Of a stretch of DNA of 64,000 nucleotides, positions 32,578-42,900 are shown piece by piece; positions within the stretch are counted from its first letter, which is position 1; every line of letters starts with the position of its first letter. The notes under the pieces are model-generated. The model made no database searches and was not told where the DNA came from. It saw only the letters and a program-made list of their open reading frames with translations. Source of the stretch: Chlorocebus sabaeus (Eukaryota; Chordata; Mammalia; Primates; Cercopithecidae). Position numbers and translations under genes: made by a program. Location: assembly GCF_047675955.1 (NCBI RefSeq), contig NC_132910.1:89678923-89742922 (forward strand). The letters are read 5' to 3'.

Positions 32578-33335
32578 TGTTACCAGGGGGTCTTGCTCCC
32601 AGAGCTCCCAAGATGGTGGCAGACTGTTTCCAAGATGGCAGCAAGCCTCTTGTTCTCTGACCTGGGGTTCTTGGCCTCATGGATTTCAAGGAATGGAATC
32701 TTGGGCCATTCGGTGAGTGTTATAGCTCTATTGGAAGCTATGGGTCACGGAAGAGAACCGTGGAACCCAGCGACTAGTGTTCAGCTCGATTAGGATGAAC
32801 CCAGGCACTTAGCCATGCAGGAACAATGGTGAGCCTTTAGCCTGATCGGAAAGAGCAATGGGTGCCTCGCTGGATCAAGAGCACCGTGGATCCCTGCCAG
32901 AACCAGAGGGGTGGAAGTCAGTGGCGGGTCTGCAACGGCAGCAAACAGCAGTGATGCATGGCAAGCAAAACCTTAGTTCAAGCCATAACAAACACAGACC
33001 AGAAGAGTGTGCAGTTGCAAGATGTAATAGAGTGAAAACAGAGCTCCCATACAAAGGTAGGGGACCCAAAGGGGGTAGCCATTGCTGACTTGAATGCCTG
33101 GGTTTATATCCTGATCATTGTCCCTCCCTCTGTGCTCTCAGGCGACAGATGATTAGCTATTTCTTTACCTCCTTTTTTTGCCTAATTAGCATTTTAGTGA
33201 GCTCTCTTTACTACTTGATTGGTCAGGTGTGAGCTAAGTTGCAAGCTCCGTGTTTAAAGGCGAATGTGGTCACCCTCCCAGCTAGGCTTAGGGTTTCTTA
33301 GTCAGCCTAGGAAATCCAGCTAGTACTGTCTCTCA
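32578..33335 (-). repeat. 5' LTR of the HERV-W provirus (LTR17-like)
   Basis: 758 bp. On the minus strand it starts TGAGAGACAGTACTAGCTGG and ends with CCCCCTGGTAACA, giving TG...CA termini. A TATA-like 'gatataaacc' lies at 33,102-33,110. Downstream the expected ATTAAA-type poly(A) signal reads ATTACA (about 33,022-33,027), so 3' processing is probably impaired. The full U3 is present, as in true proviruses. Confidence 0.9.
33102..33110 (-). promoter_or_regulatory. TATA-like box in the HERV-W 5' LTR
   Basis: 'gatataaac' on the minus strand sits about 230 bp from the U3 start and upstream of the R-like region, where the family's core promoter lies. Activity cannot be judged from sequence. Confidence 0.6.
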
Positions 33336-33730
33336 ATATCGCTATTGTGAAACCTAAAATTGGTGCCTGAGATATTTTCCAGACCCTGTACTCGATGAAT
33401 TAGCTGGCATCACCCAGATCAATAAACTGGCTCATCTGGTCTTTTGGCCCTTACCCAGGAACTGACTCAGTATAAGAGGGCAGCTTTGACTCCCTATGAT
33501 TTCACCTCTGACCCAACTAATCAGCACTTCCCACTTTCTGACCCCTTACCTACCAAATTATCCTTAAAAACCCTGATCCCTGTGTTTTCCCGGAGTCTAA
33601 TTTGGGTAATAATAAAACTCGTCTCCCGTACAGTCAGTTCTGCATGAATTAAACTCTTTCTCTATTACAATTCCTCTGTCTTGATAAATCTGTCTAGGCA
33701 CAGGCAAGAAGAACCTACTGGGCGATTACA
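33336..33730 (+). mobile_element. Right piece of the split class I LTR
   Basis: LTR anatomy on the plus strand: promoter-like region, 'taataataaaactcgtctcc' (a poly(A) signal, near 33,605), and a terminal 'gggcgattaca'. It abuts the start of the HERV-W 5' LTR directly. Family not assigned. Confidence 0.6.
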
Positions 33731-33960
33731 ATTTTAAGTAAACTATATCAATAATCATATTGGGGTTTAAACACCCCAATTAAAAGGCAGAAAATGGTCA
33801 GACTGCATTTTTAAAAATGCAAAACCCAATTATATGATTGTTATAAGAAACCCACTTTAAAAATAAGAACATACATAGGTTAAAATAATTGAAAAATATG
33901 TACAAAGCTATACTAGTCAAATATCATTAATAGGCCAACTGAAACTTCATCAAAGAAGCC
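33731..33960 (+). mobile_element. Old LINE-1 ORF2 fragment, right of the nest
   Basis: 'aaacaccccaattaaaaggc' and 'ataagaaacccactttaaaa' match the start of L1 ORF2 (endonuclease region) in sense orientation, strongly decayed. It is the partner of the 22.8-23.5 kb L1 part. Confidence 0.75.
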
Positions 33961-35729
33961 TTTGTTATTTGTATGTATGAAAGCCTGATATCTTAGATGC
34001 TTCTTTTTTTAAGTTCTAGAATGACCGTTTAAGATGGTAATTACACTGTCTTGCACACTATTTCCCTGGGGGGTGTTAGAGAATGGAAGCTGAAACTGGG
34101 GGATGAAAATGTCTCTCTTTGTATTTTATTTCTTTTATTTCTGCTCTTTTTTCTGTTGACCGAACAGTAAAAGAAAACAGCAACATAATCTTGAGCTCTT
34201 TTTGCTTGGTGCACCAGCCACATTATTGATCTTGTATCATAGTTCATATAAAGCAATGTTTGCTTCAGTGACTCCCAGCTTTCCTCCAAATAAATGGCTG
34301 TTATGTATGAAGACCAATGCCTACAAAGGTAAATTTAAGAGAAAATAATGTTTTAAGTTCATTCTGTTTTCTTTTCTGCTCCATTTCTCTCATAAGGAAA
34401 TAATAGCTAACGCAATTAGATTGTTTCATTATGCTAGATTGTTGAATATTGCTTAGTTTACTCAAATATTTTTGTCAAATTATCTTTTGAGGAAAGTTGG
34501 TTCTGTGCATGGGTGAAGTGTCACTAAAAAAAGCTAAATGAGTACATATTCAAAAGCAGGAACTACGTTTCATTTAACTACAGTTTATTTTCTTCCTATT
34601 TTATGATCTAAGATTTAACATTTTTTCTAAAATTGGATAAGTAGGGAGTAAGGGCAAGGGTAAGAAATGAAACAGCAGAAGAAACTAGATGTGTTCTGGG
34701 TTAGAGCAAAGCTGGAGTGGAGGTATGGAATCCCTAAGTGTCTGAATTTGTTTGAAGAGAAGTGGAGGTAGGACAAGGGAATGAATTCTAGAATCTTAAC
34801 TTCAGATGCAAGCAATAAAAAATGGCAAAGGGAGAATGATTTGTCCATTACATGAATTCATATTACTATTAGTTCTGGCTAGTGCAACCAGACAACAGAG
34901 GATGTTAAATTTGAGGGAAGGATTTGGAGATAAAGTACAAGAGGTCAATACATTTGAAAAGATTAGACCACTGAACTGCAGCTCCCAAATTAACCCCAAG
35001 AACATCAAAAGCATAATCTCTCTGGCACCCAGCATAGGCTAAAGAGGTTTAGTTTCTTTCTAGAACCAATTGGATTTGACCCAGTGATTTACCTATTTGA
35101 CTCACAAGCTGAGAAGAATACTGCACAGGCAGCTCTCCTTTGTGAGCATTCAGACCAGTAGATTAAGAGAAGGAATACCAATAACAAATGTACATTAAAA
35201 AAAAAAAAAAATAGTTAAATAAACTTTTTATAAAATCTCCTTTGAAAACTCTCCAGATGCATTACTAACATTATCCAGTACAGCTAACTCATACTTGCTA
35301 TTCAAGGGCAACTTGTCAATTCTCAAAATAATTAGACAACAGTCAACACATGGGCCCTGTATTAGCAGAGCAAAACATCATTGAATTATCTGAACATTTA
35401 AGGCTAACATTTTGCAGCATTTCAGAACTGATCTGTGTGTGAGTTGGGGAGGAGTGTTCATGATGAGTAGAAATTTTTCATTGTTTGAAATTCCTCTGAA
35501 TACGAGATTGCCATATTATTCTTATTCTTAGGTTGAAAATACAGAGGAAGCCTAGATGATAGGAAGCCAGTGTATCATATGATTCTGAGAAGATCCGTAT
35601 TCTTCCACAAACAAAATGGCAGCTTTAAATAAAAACAGAACTAACTCTCATGTCTTCATTTTGATCTTCAAAGCTATATCATCTGGCATGTGACAGGTCT
35701 CCACCCAGCATTAGAGCTAAAGGAAGTTA
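33961..35729. other. Unassigned intergenic sequence
   Basis: No gene or repeat family recognised. Overlapping opposed ORFs around 34,802-35,042 are mirror frames in low-bias sequence. A short A-run lies near 35,197. Confidence 0.35.
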
Positions 35730-35730
35730 A

Positions 35731-36050
35731 GAATTATTGAAACATCAGGCCAGGCGCGGTGGATCAAGCCTGTAATCCCAGCACTTTGGGAGGCCGAGAC
35801 GGGCGGATCACGAGGTGAGGAGATCAAGACCATCCTGACTAACACGGTGAAACCCTGTCTCTACTAAAAAATATCCAGGCGTGGTGGCGGGCGCCTGTAG
35901 TCCCAGCTACTCTGGAGGCTGAGGCAGGAGAATGGCATAAACCCGGGAGGCAGAGCTTGCAGTGACCTGAGATCACGCCACTGAACTCCAGCCTTGCCCG
36001 CAGAACGATACTACGTCTCAAAAAAAAAAAAAAAGAATTATTGAAACATC
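35731..36050 (+). mobile_element. AluY SINE with perfect TSD
   Basis: Alu body 35,748-36,034, flanked by a perfect 16-bp duplication 'gaattattgaaacatc'. It has 'ggatcaagcctgtaatccc' near the start and 'atggcataaacccgggagg' in the right arm, variants typical of Old World monkey AluY. A short deletion lies between the monomers ('aaaaaatatccaggcg'). Confidence 0.92.
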
Positions 36051-37054
36051 TTGGCTCCAGCATTGCCTGTGGATGATCACAGGTGAGTAAGGGAGAAAGC
36101 CCATCCAGTTGCCAAATGAAACTAATTATCTGTTCTCTGGGTTTCTCAATTTTTTTAATTGTATTTGATTCTAATTTCTTACTATGATTCTGAAAGATTC
36201 AAATTATTGCCCCCTTTCCACAAATATATGGAAATACTGTCTACCTAGCTGTTAATACGTTGGTCTTGAAAGGGCCTCTTGGAAAGAAATCTGCTTAAAC
36301 TTGAACATTCCTCCACATTCTTCAATAAACACCATTCAACTCCTCAAGAATTGAAAAGAATGTATAAGAGGGTTCAGGACATTCGATTCCAAATTAAATT
36401 CATGCCTTCTCTAGTTATCAAAACAAACCATTTGAAACTTTTAAAATTAAGACTGTTTTCTTCCCAAGACATATTTGTTACAGCTCAGGTATTCTGTAAA
36501 ATCCATCATTCCTGCCAACAATGTATTCACTTAAGGTGTATTCTGCACATGATCAAGAGAGAGATCAAATGTGCCATGGAATTAGTAAATATTAATATTT
36601 ACTAAGTTGAAGGAACACCCAGAAGGCTGAAAAGTCAAGCCAAAGAGACATAAAACATTAATCCTCCATTTTCCTCTTGACAATTACCACAGTAGGAATC
36701 TTGTCTAAGTTTGCTTTTCCTAAATTCCATATTTCATGCTTCTCAATTTTCATATCTATTATGGAACTCTGATATGAGGAAACATATACATTAAAGTCAA
36801 GGTAAATGAAAAAAAATTTGAATCTTACTGTTGGTTTCATTAAAACTAAGAATATGATTTTCTGATTATGCAATGTTTACATTTGATACCAGTCTGGGTA
36901 GAAATCTTCAAGGATAATCATACTCAATTCATTAAATTAGGGGTGCTTAAAAGGCAGGAGTGGGAAGCTAAAAGTAGGATGTTCCATAGTTTAGATATGA
37001 GAAGAGACACCAGGGTAAGAAAATACAGTAACCAGAAAAGCAGTTTAGTAGGAT
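36051..37054. other. Unassigned intergenic sequence
   Basis: A 108-codon frame at 36,279-36,605 has no recognisable motif. No repeat recognised. Confidence 0.35.
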
Positions 37055-37265
37055 ACTAGCTATAGTTTTTTGAGCATGCATTGACAACTTTATTTCCATC
37101 ATCTCTAAGCTTTACATCAACCCACAAGGCAAATATCATAATCCTCATTTTATAAATGAAAAACAGAGGCTCAGGTAATTTAAATAAGGACCAAAGTCAA
37201 ATACTTGTGCCATCGTCATATTTAAACAAGGGCCTATGTAATAGCCCAAGTTTGTTTCAATAAGC
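37055..37265 (-). repeat. MIR SINE
   Basis: 'atcctcattttataaatgaa' and 'cagaggctcaggtaattt' are the diagnostic MIR core in reverse complement. Old and diverged. Confidence 0.75.
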
Positions 37266-37669
37266 CACAGAGGAAGGAGTCCTGAAGGCCTCAAGTGACA
37301 TTTATGGAGATTAGCTGAATAAAGGAAAGCCACTGGAGGTTTTTAATGAAGGAGTGCTAACACAGGATCTGTGTTTGCATAAGAGTCCTCTGGCAGTGAA
37401 AAGTGACTGAAAGGAAGTGAAGTTACAAAAATCTCTCCAAGAGCAGGAAGTTGGGAGGGCCTAGGTAGGCTATCAGCACACATATGACAAGGCAAGGGCA
37501 GAAGGGATGTAAGACAGACATGGATGGAGGCAACAGAGCTTGGAAATGCATTCATCAGAAATCGTCTTTGCAGATCTGACTCCCACCACTTGTGGCTGAG
37601 ATATGTTGGATCCTTCTCTCAGCCTAATGTAGTTCTGCAAACTAAGGGAGGTTCCTCAACATTCCTTCA

Positions 37670-37870
37670 GAATAACAATAGCAGCTGTTACTTAAGTAGT
37701 TACAGCTGTGATATAGTAAATGTATTATGTAAGTTAATCTTCATAGCTAGAGATAGGTATAGTTATCAACCCATTTAATGATAAAGAAACTGAGGCTCCC
37801 AGTTAAACCATTGATTCCAGCTCTGTACTATATCAAAACCTGTGTGTTAACCACTGTGCTACCTCTCCTG
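37670..37870 (-). repeat. MIR SINE
   Basis: A second antisense MIR: 'aatgataaagaaactgaggc' and 'gtgtgttaaccactgtgcta' match the core and the tRNA-related end. Confidence 0.75.
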
Positions 37871-38900
37871 AAATTGATTCAAATTCCCTCCCTCCTTCCT
37901 TTTTCCTTCCTTCTTTTTCTCATTTTGAGTACTTCGTACTCAACCCCAATATTTGTCAAATGCAAGAATAGATCTTTAACCCACATGATATGAAGAATTA
38001 TAGAAAAAAACAAATAGTTATTCTGGATGATCCAAACACATACAGTTTTATGCCATGAACACATTCTCCCAAAGTAATACTTTTTTAGATTATGAGGTGA
38101 AATAAGTGGTGAGATATGTACAGAAAAATCACATGAGGGCATCACCTTTTTACCAAGCTGGTAGGTCACGGCTTGGCTCACAGCCTTTGTCTCATTTGAT
38201 GTTATTGTCTGAGCATTGTTGACAGATCTTGGATAGTAAGTCTATTGAGGGCAGGAAGGAAGGAGAAAAAGAAAGAAAAAAGCATGGTCCTTATTCCCAA
38301 GACATTCACAATGGCCTCAAGAAGAAAGATAGGGAAATATGATGAGGATGCAATATGAGGTGGGTGATAGCAAGGCAGCACACAGTACTGAGATGGCTCA
38401 GTGGAAGGCATGGAACTCAGGATCACTTACATCACTGAATTTGCCAGTGACCTTCTCAGGATGTGACACCCAGAGCAAATGCAACATTCCAATGTGGCGG
38501 GCAAGAGTCCCTTGAAATGAACAACTTTGTAGCCTATATTTTCTTATATATTGTTAGCTGAGCTTTGAAGTTTTAAGAGGAGTTGAGCAGGCAGAAAAGA
38601 CCAGATGAGGGGCAGGATTTCTAGTGAAGAAACAGTATGGGCAAAGCTCCCGCTAATCTCAGCATCCTTGCTCTACACCAAAGTTTAGCTTCAGGGAAGT
38701 TTACCTCCAGTGCCACTATCACTTCAGCTCTCATGTACTCTCAACTCTCTAAGAAGACTTATGCCCAGAGCACACCAATCAATCTGTTCTCAATGCAGCC
38801 CCCAATGACCTCTGGGTTGTGAAATTCTATGGCATATTTCTATCCTTGTATTTCTTGTATTTCTAGTGCATTCTGTCTTGAAATCTGCTTCCCTTTCCTT
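37871..38900. other. Unassigned intergenic sequence
   Basis: Contains a 'ccctccctccttcctttttc' pyrimidine patch near 37,885. No gene or repeat family recognised. Confidence 0.35.
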
Positions 38901-38904
38901 TGGC

Positions 38905-39945
38905 TACTCCTTAGTCATCTTTGCAGAGACTCCTATTGCTACTCTGTGTGTATCATGTCAATGTTGGTATTCCTAATACCTCTATCCATACCCCTTCTTC
39001 CCTGACTTACAGATACCATCCCAGGCTGACCTACACAGAACTGCCTCCAAACTTGGAGCTGCATCGCAGGCCTCTCCTGAAGCTCCAGACTTATATATCC
39101 AATTGCCAGTTGGCCATCACTGGAGATCTTCTTGAAAAACCTCAAAGTAAACATGTTCCTCAAACCTGCTCCTCCTCTTAAATTTCCTGTCTCTTCACAT
39201 TGTTATCCACCAAGTCACACTGGTTAAAATTCTGGAAATCAGACTAGACTCCTTCTTCTTCTCTCCACCCCAAAGTTCGGTGGATGCTAACTCCTTCGTA
39301 ACTCTAAAATAGGTATCTACCTTTCCATCTTTACTGCCACCCCTGAGATCAGGCCCTTATAACTTCATCTGGACAAATGCTCCAGCCATTTTGTGGTCAC
39401 CTTGATTCATCATTTCCAATCTGTCACCCAAATAGAAGCCAGAATGATTGGTCTAAATTACATTATTCATCATATCAACTGCTGAAAACCCTTTATTGCC
39501 TCTCCAAGCTCTTAGGATGAAGTCACACTCCTTAGTTTGTCCAATAGTGACCACAGTCTACTTCTGGCCTTAGCTCATGCCATTCTCACATGCGACCCAC
39601 ACCCCAGCAACACCGAACTACTTCCTACTCCCAATTGTGCCAGCTGGATCTTTTTTGCCATTGTGCTTTCCCATATGTTTTTCCCTCCACATTTCTCTCC
39701 TGTCTCCACCTGGTTCATTCCTACAGGCTGTCAAGAATGTACCCAAAGGTTAAACTCTTCCCCATGCTGTCCTATCCCAGTGGACCCATGTACTTTATCA
39801 TTGGCCTGCTTGTCAGCCTCCCTGAACAGGCTCCTTTGTTAGCCAACAGACAAAATGCATTATTAATTAATGCCTAGCACAGTCACTAGCACTTACCAGC
39901 ACTCCATAAATGCTTGCTGAGATAATGAATGAATAAATACACTCC
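38905..39945 (+). mobile_element. L2 LINE 3' region
   Basis: About 1 kb follows L2 order on the plus strand: 'actagactccttcttcttct', 'accctttattgcctctccaa', 'tagcacagtcactagcactt', and the end 'gctgagataatgaatgaata'. It is the ORF2-end and 3' UTR of an ancient CR1-clade LINE, decayed beyond coding. Confidence 0.75.
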
Positions 39946-42900
39946 TCTTCATGGATGTGGCTTGCAGAATCTTGCTTTCCCTTGCTTGTAGCCCACTGGA
40001 ATGCATGTAATCTTTGTATAAATATGTGCTGAGAACTAACCATAGTATTTTAAAGATAGTCCAACCAGTGGCATTAGCTGACCCTTTGTGGGTCAATATT
40101 TAGAAGCCAAAAAGGCTGATGTACATTTAGCTTTATGCCAGGTTTTCTTTGACTTGGTTTGGGGGGGGTTTTGGTTTGTTTGGGGGATTTTGTTGTAATG
40201 AAATTATTTTTTTTTTTACTTTTCTATTCATTTTTTTTACTTTTCTATTCATTTGCCTTTTTTCTAAGTTCAATACATTCATTTTACTTCATGAATAAAT
40301 CTTATTATTTTAATTCCATAGTTCTATGTTTACAACGCCATTTTGAATTCTGAATCTGTCATTCAGTATGTTATTACTAATCTCAGTTTAAGACATTTGC
40401 TTATTAGGTAAGTGATCTATATCTGCCTCCCCAAGTTGCGAAGAAAAGAATAAAAAACTTGGAACAGAAACTTGAAGACTGCCACTAAATCATTGCCTCT
40501 AGATTAACTAATTTACTAATCCTCATTCTTGTGGTAAAATGATTTGATTAGAGGTTACAGCCTACTCTCAGTATTCTTGATGAGGTATCCTGAAAAACTG
40601 TACAATATGATTTGCCTGTATCATTTAACTTTTATCCGAGTCTATTAATGCTATCAAATGGCATTTGAGGTTAGTTTAACATGACTTGTTTTTGCTTCCA
40701 CGTGTTCATTACGCTGCTTCATCTTTAAAACTATTTATCAACAAACATCAAGTTCACATGTTGATACATTCAGGACCCACATCTTTCCACTTTCTAAAAA
40801 CTAGCACATTTTCCATCTCTTGGCATCTGTCCTGCTAGATCGCCAAGTGTGTTTTACAATCCCTTCTTCAAGAAATCACAGTGTTGTGGGGTGTCATTCC
40901 TCCAGGCCAGAAACCTTAAAACTCATTAACATGAACAGAGGTTCTCTGACTCTTCAGTTTCATCTTTATCAGTATTCTCCTACCCTTCCCTGTTTCAAAA
41001 CTAATTACCTTGATAGAAAAAGCTTGACTGACCTGACCACATTGTCCTCGCACCAGGCAAAGCAGAAGTCTGTTAGTGGGTGCATCTAGATTAACTAAAC
41101 ATTTTGGATCCAGCTACAGCAGCTTTCTCATTTGGACCTGTTCTATAAATTTAGAAATGTTCTATGTCCTTCTGAACTTCAGCTTCCCTAACACTACATT
41201 TGCAGATTCTCAGCATTCTTTTCCTTTAGGTCCTTGGTTAATTAACCCTCCTTTCATCTTTTGTCCTGTCCCTTTGGAAAAAAAAAAAAAAGGGTCCACC
41301 TTATATTCCCTTCCAATTCTGTCAGTCTATATTTCTAAGACTCCAGCAAATTTTATGCACACTTTTTGTTAAACCTAAAATGGTATATTAGCAAACATGT
41401 ATCAAGCACCTTCCTCTACCAGTTTTCCCAACTACTACAAAATTCACTTCCTGCAAGTATTAGCACATGCTGAAAATCTGCTCTGACGTAAGCACTGCAG
41501 AATTTCTCACCCTGCTTAGGTAGGTGCCTGACCTGGGAATCTGGAGAAAATCATGTTCTAAACAACTTGTTCTAGGTCATTTCCTTCATGTAAACTTCGA
41601 GTCCCTCCTTGACCCTGACCTGTACTTCATATCCTATAAACTCCCTGTATCTTCACTGTTACAAAGCATTGTGTACATCTGATCTTGAGACAGAAAAGTA
41701 CAAGTTTATACTGATGTTCACAGTATAGTAAAAGGAGTTTTCTTAATCCCCCAAAGAAAGCCAATGTACAGATTTTCCCTTGTATCCCAGATGTCATTTA
41801 GGGCCACATAGCCCCTTAGACAAGCATAAAAAAAGAATAAACTAGGCTCAAGCCTTTATAACTTCTCCATAGGAAATTCCAGTGCACTCCCTAAGATAGC
41901 TGTGGATTCTCAGGGCGTGTACATTTAATAGCAACCTTTGGCTCCAAGTTTTTAATTTTGTCACATTCAATTTACTGCTGAGGTAGTCATCACCTCACCA
42001 ACATGGTTAATTTTTTTCTCAGTTTTCACTGAAAACAAAAAATATCCCCATAAGATAGCTCTTTGGGACTGCTGCCACCTTCTTGCTTCCAGCCCCAGGA
42101 TGAAGCTATCTGAGAAGACGGAAAGCAATCTGGAGCCTGAGGTACTGTTCCTGGGACCTGCCCTGCCTCTAGATCCCTTACTTGGTGCCTCGTAGTGAGA
42201 GATTATGTCTTCTCACGAGGCTGACCAATTTGCTTCAACTATAACTGTGATGCAGACACACAGCTACTCCTCTTTAGCTCCATTAAAAACTGCCTATATC
42301 CCACGCATATCCCACTCTGTAACACAGGCACAATACAATTTGTCCATTTTTAACATTACAATATAGAATATAATGCTGATCCTTCAGAACTGGAATTTCA
42401 GACAGGTCTTCAGCTGCCCATTTACAGATTATCTCTTTCAGTTCAACTGCTTCTATAAATGACTGATCGTATTCATTACATGTTCTGCTTGTTTTTTTGT
42501 TTTTGTGGGTTTTTTCCAAACTTCCTTCTCAAAAAGTAACTTTAACTTCAATCTTGAAGGTACCACGCAGTTACCTCCATTTACTACCCACAAGGGGCTG
42601 AACTAAATGTTCCTGAAGGTCCTTTCCAGCAGTAAAATTTATGACTCTATATAAGAACCAGTTTCACTATCTGCCAGAGATTACACATAAATGCTTTTCT
42701 TTTATCTGAGCTTATGTCAGGTGGGGCATCCTCTAAATCTAAAAGCAAAACCATTTTATTTAGGATCCTTTTAGAACAAACAGAACGGAAACAAAACAAG
42801 TCACTGGAATGCAACTTTTTTTGGGGTTTTTTGGTTTTTGTTACTTTTTTTTCTTTGCTGTAAGAATGGAGAAAGGGAGTCTTTGTGCCCTTAAATCAAT

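Larger units (their letters stand above)
23627..33335 (-). mobile_element. HERV-W-type provirus, antisense and defective
   Basis: A ~9.7-kb gammaretrovirus-like provirus on the minus strand. The 5' LTR is at its right end (32,578-33,335). A primer-binding site is followed by a ~2-kb leader, then gag, pro, RT, RNase H, integrase and env, with a truncated 3' LTR at the left (23,627-23,809). The LTR sequence and env identify the HERV-W/LTR17 group. A complete U3 in the 5' LTR argues for true proviral integration, unlike the many LINE-processed HERV-W copies that lack it. All reading frames carry stops or frameshifts, and one Alu interrupts gag. Confidence 0.9.

Noticed and set aside
23627..33335. 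ERV9/LTR12 as the provirus family
   Set aside because: Pol is similar between ERV9 and HERV-W, but the LTR start (TGAGAGACAGGACTAGC on minus), LTR length and env content fit LTR17/HERV-W better.
36279..36605. 108-codon plus ORF as a host gene
   Set aside because: No domain, no splice-flanked neighbours and no conserved motif; length is within chance for AT-rich DNA of this size.
42283..42519. 78-codon minus ORF as a possible exon
   Set aside because: The composition looks protein-like, but I recognise no family and no convincing splice sites or partner exons.
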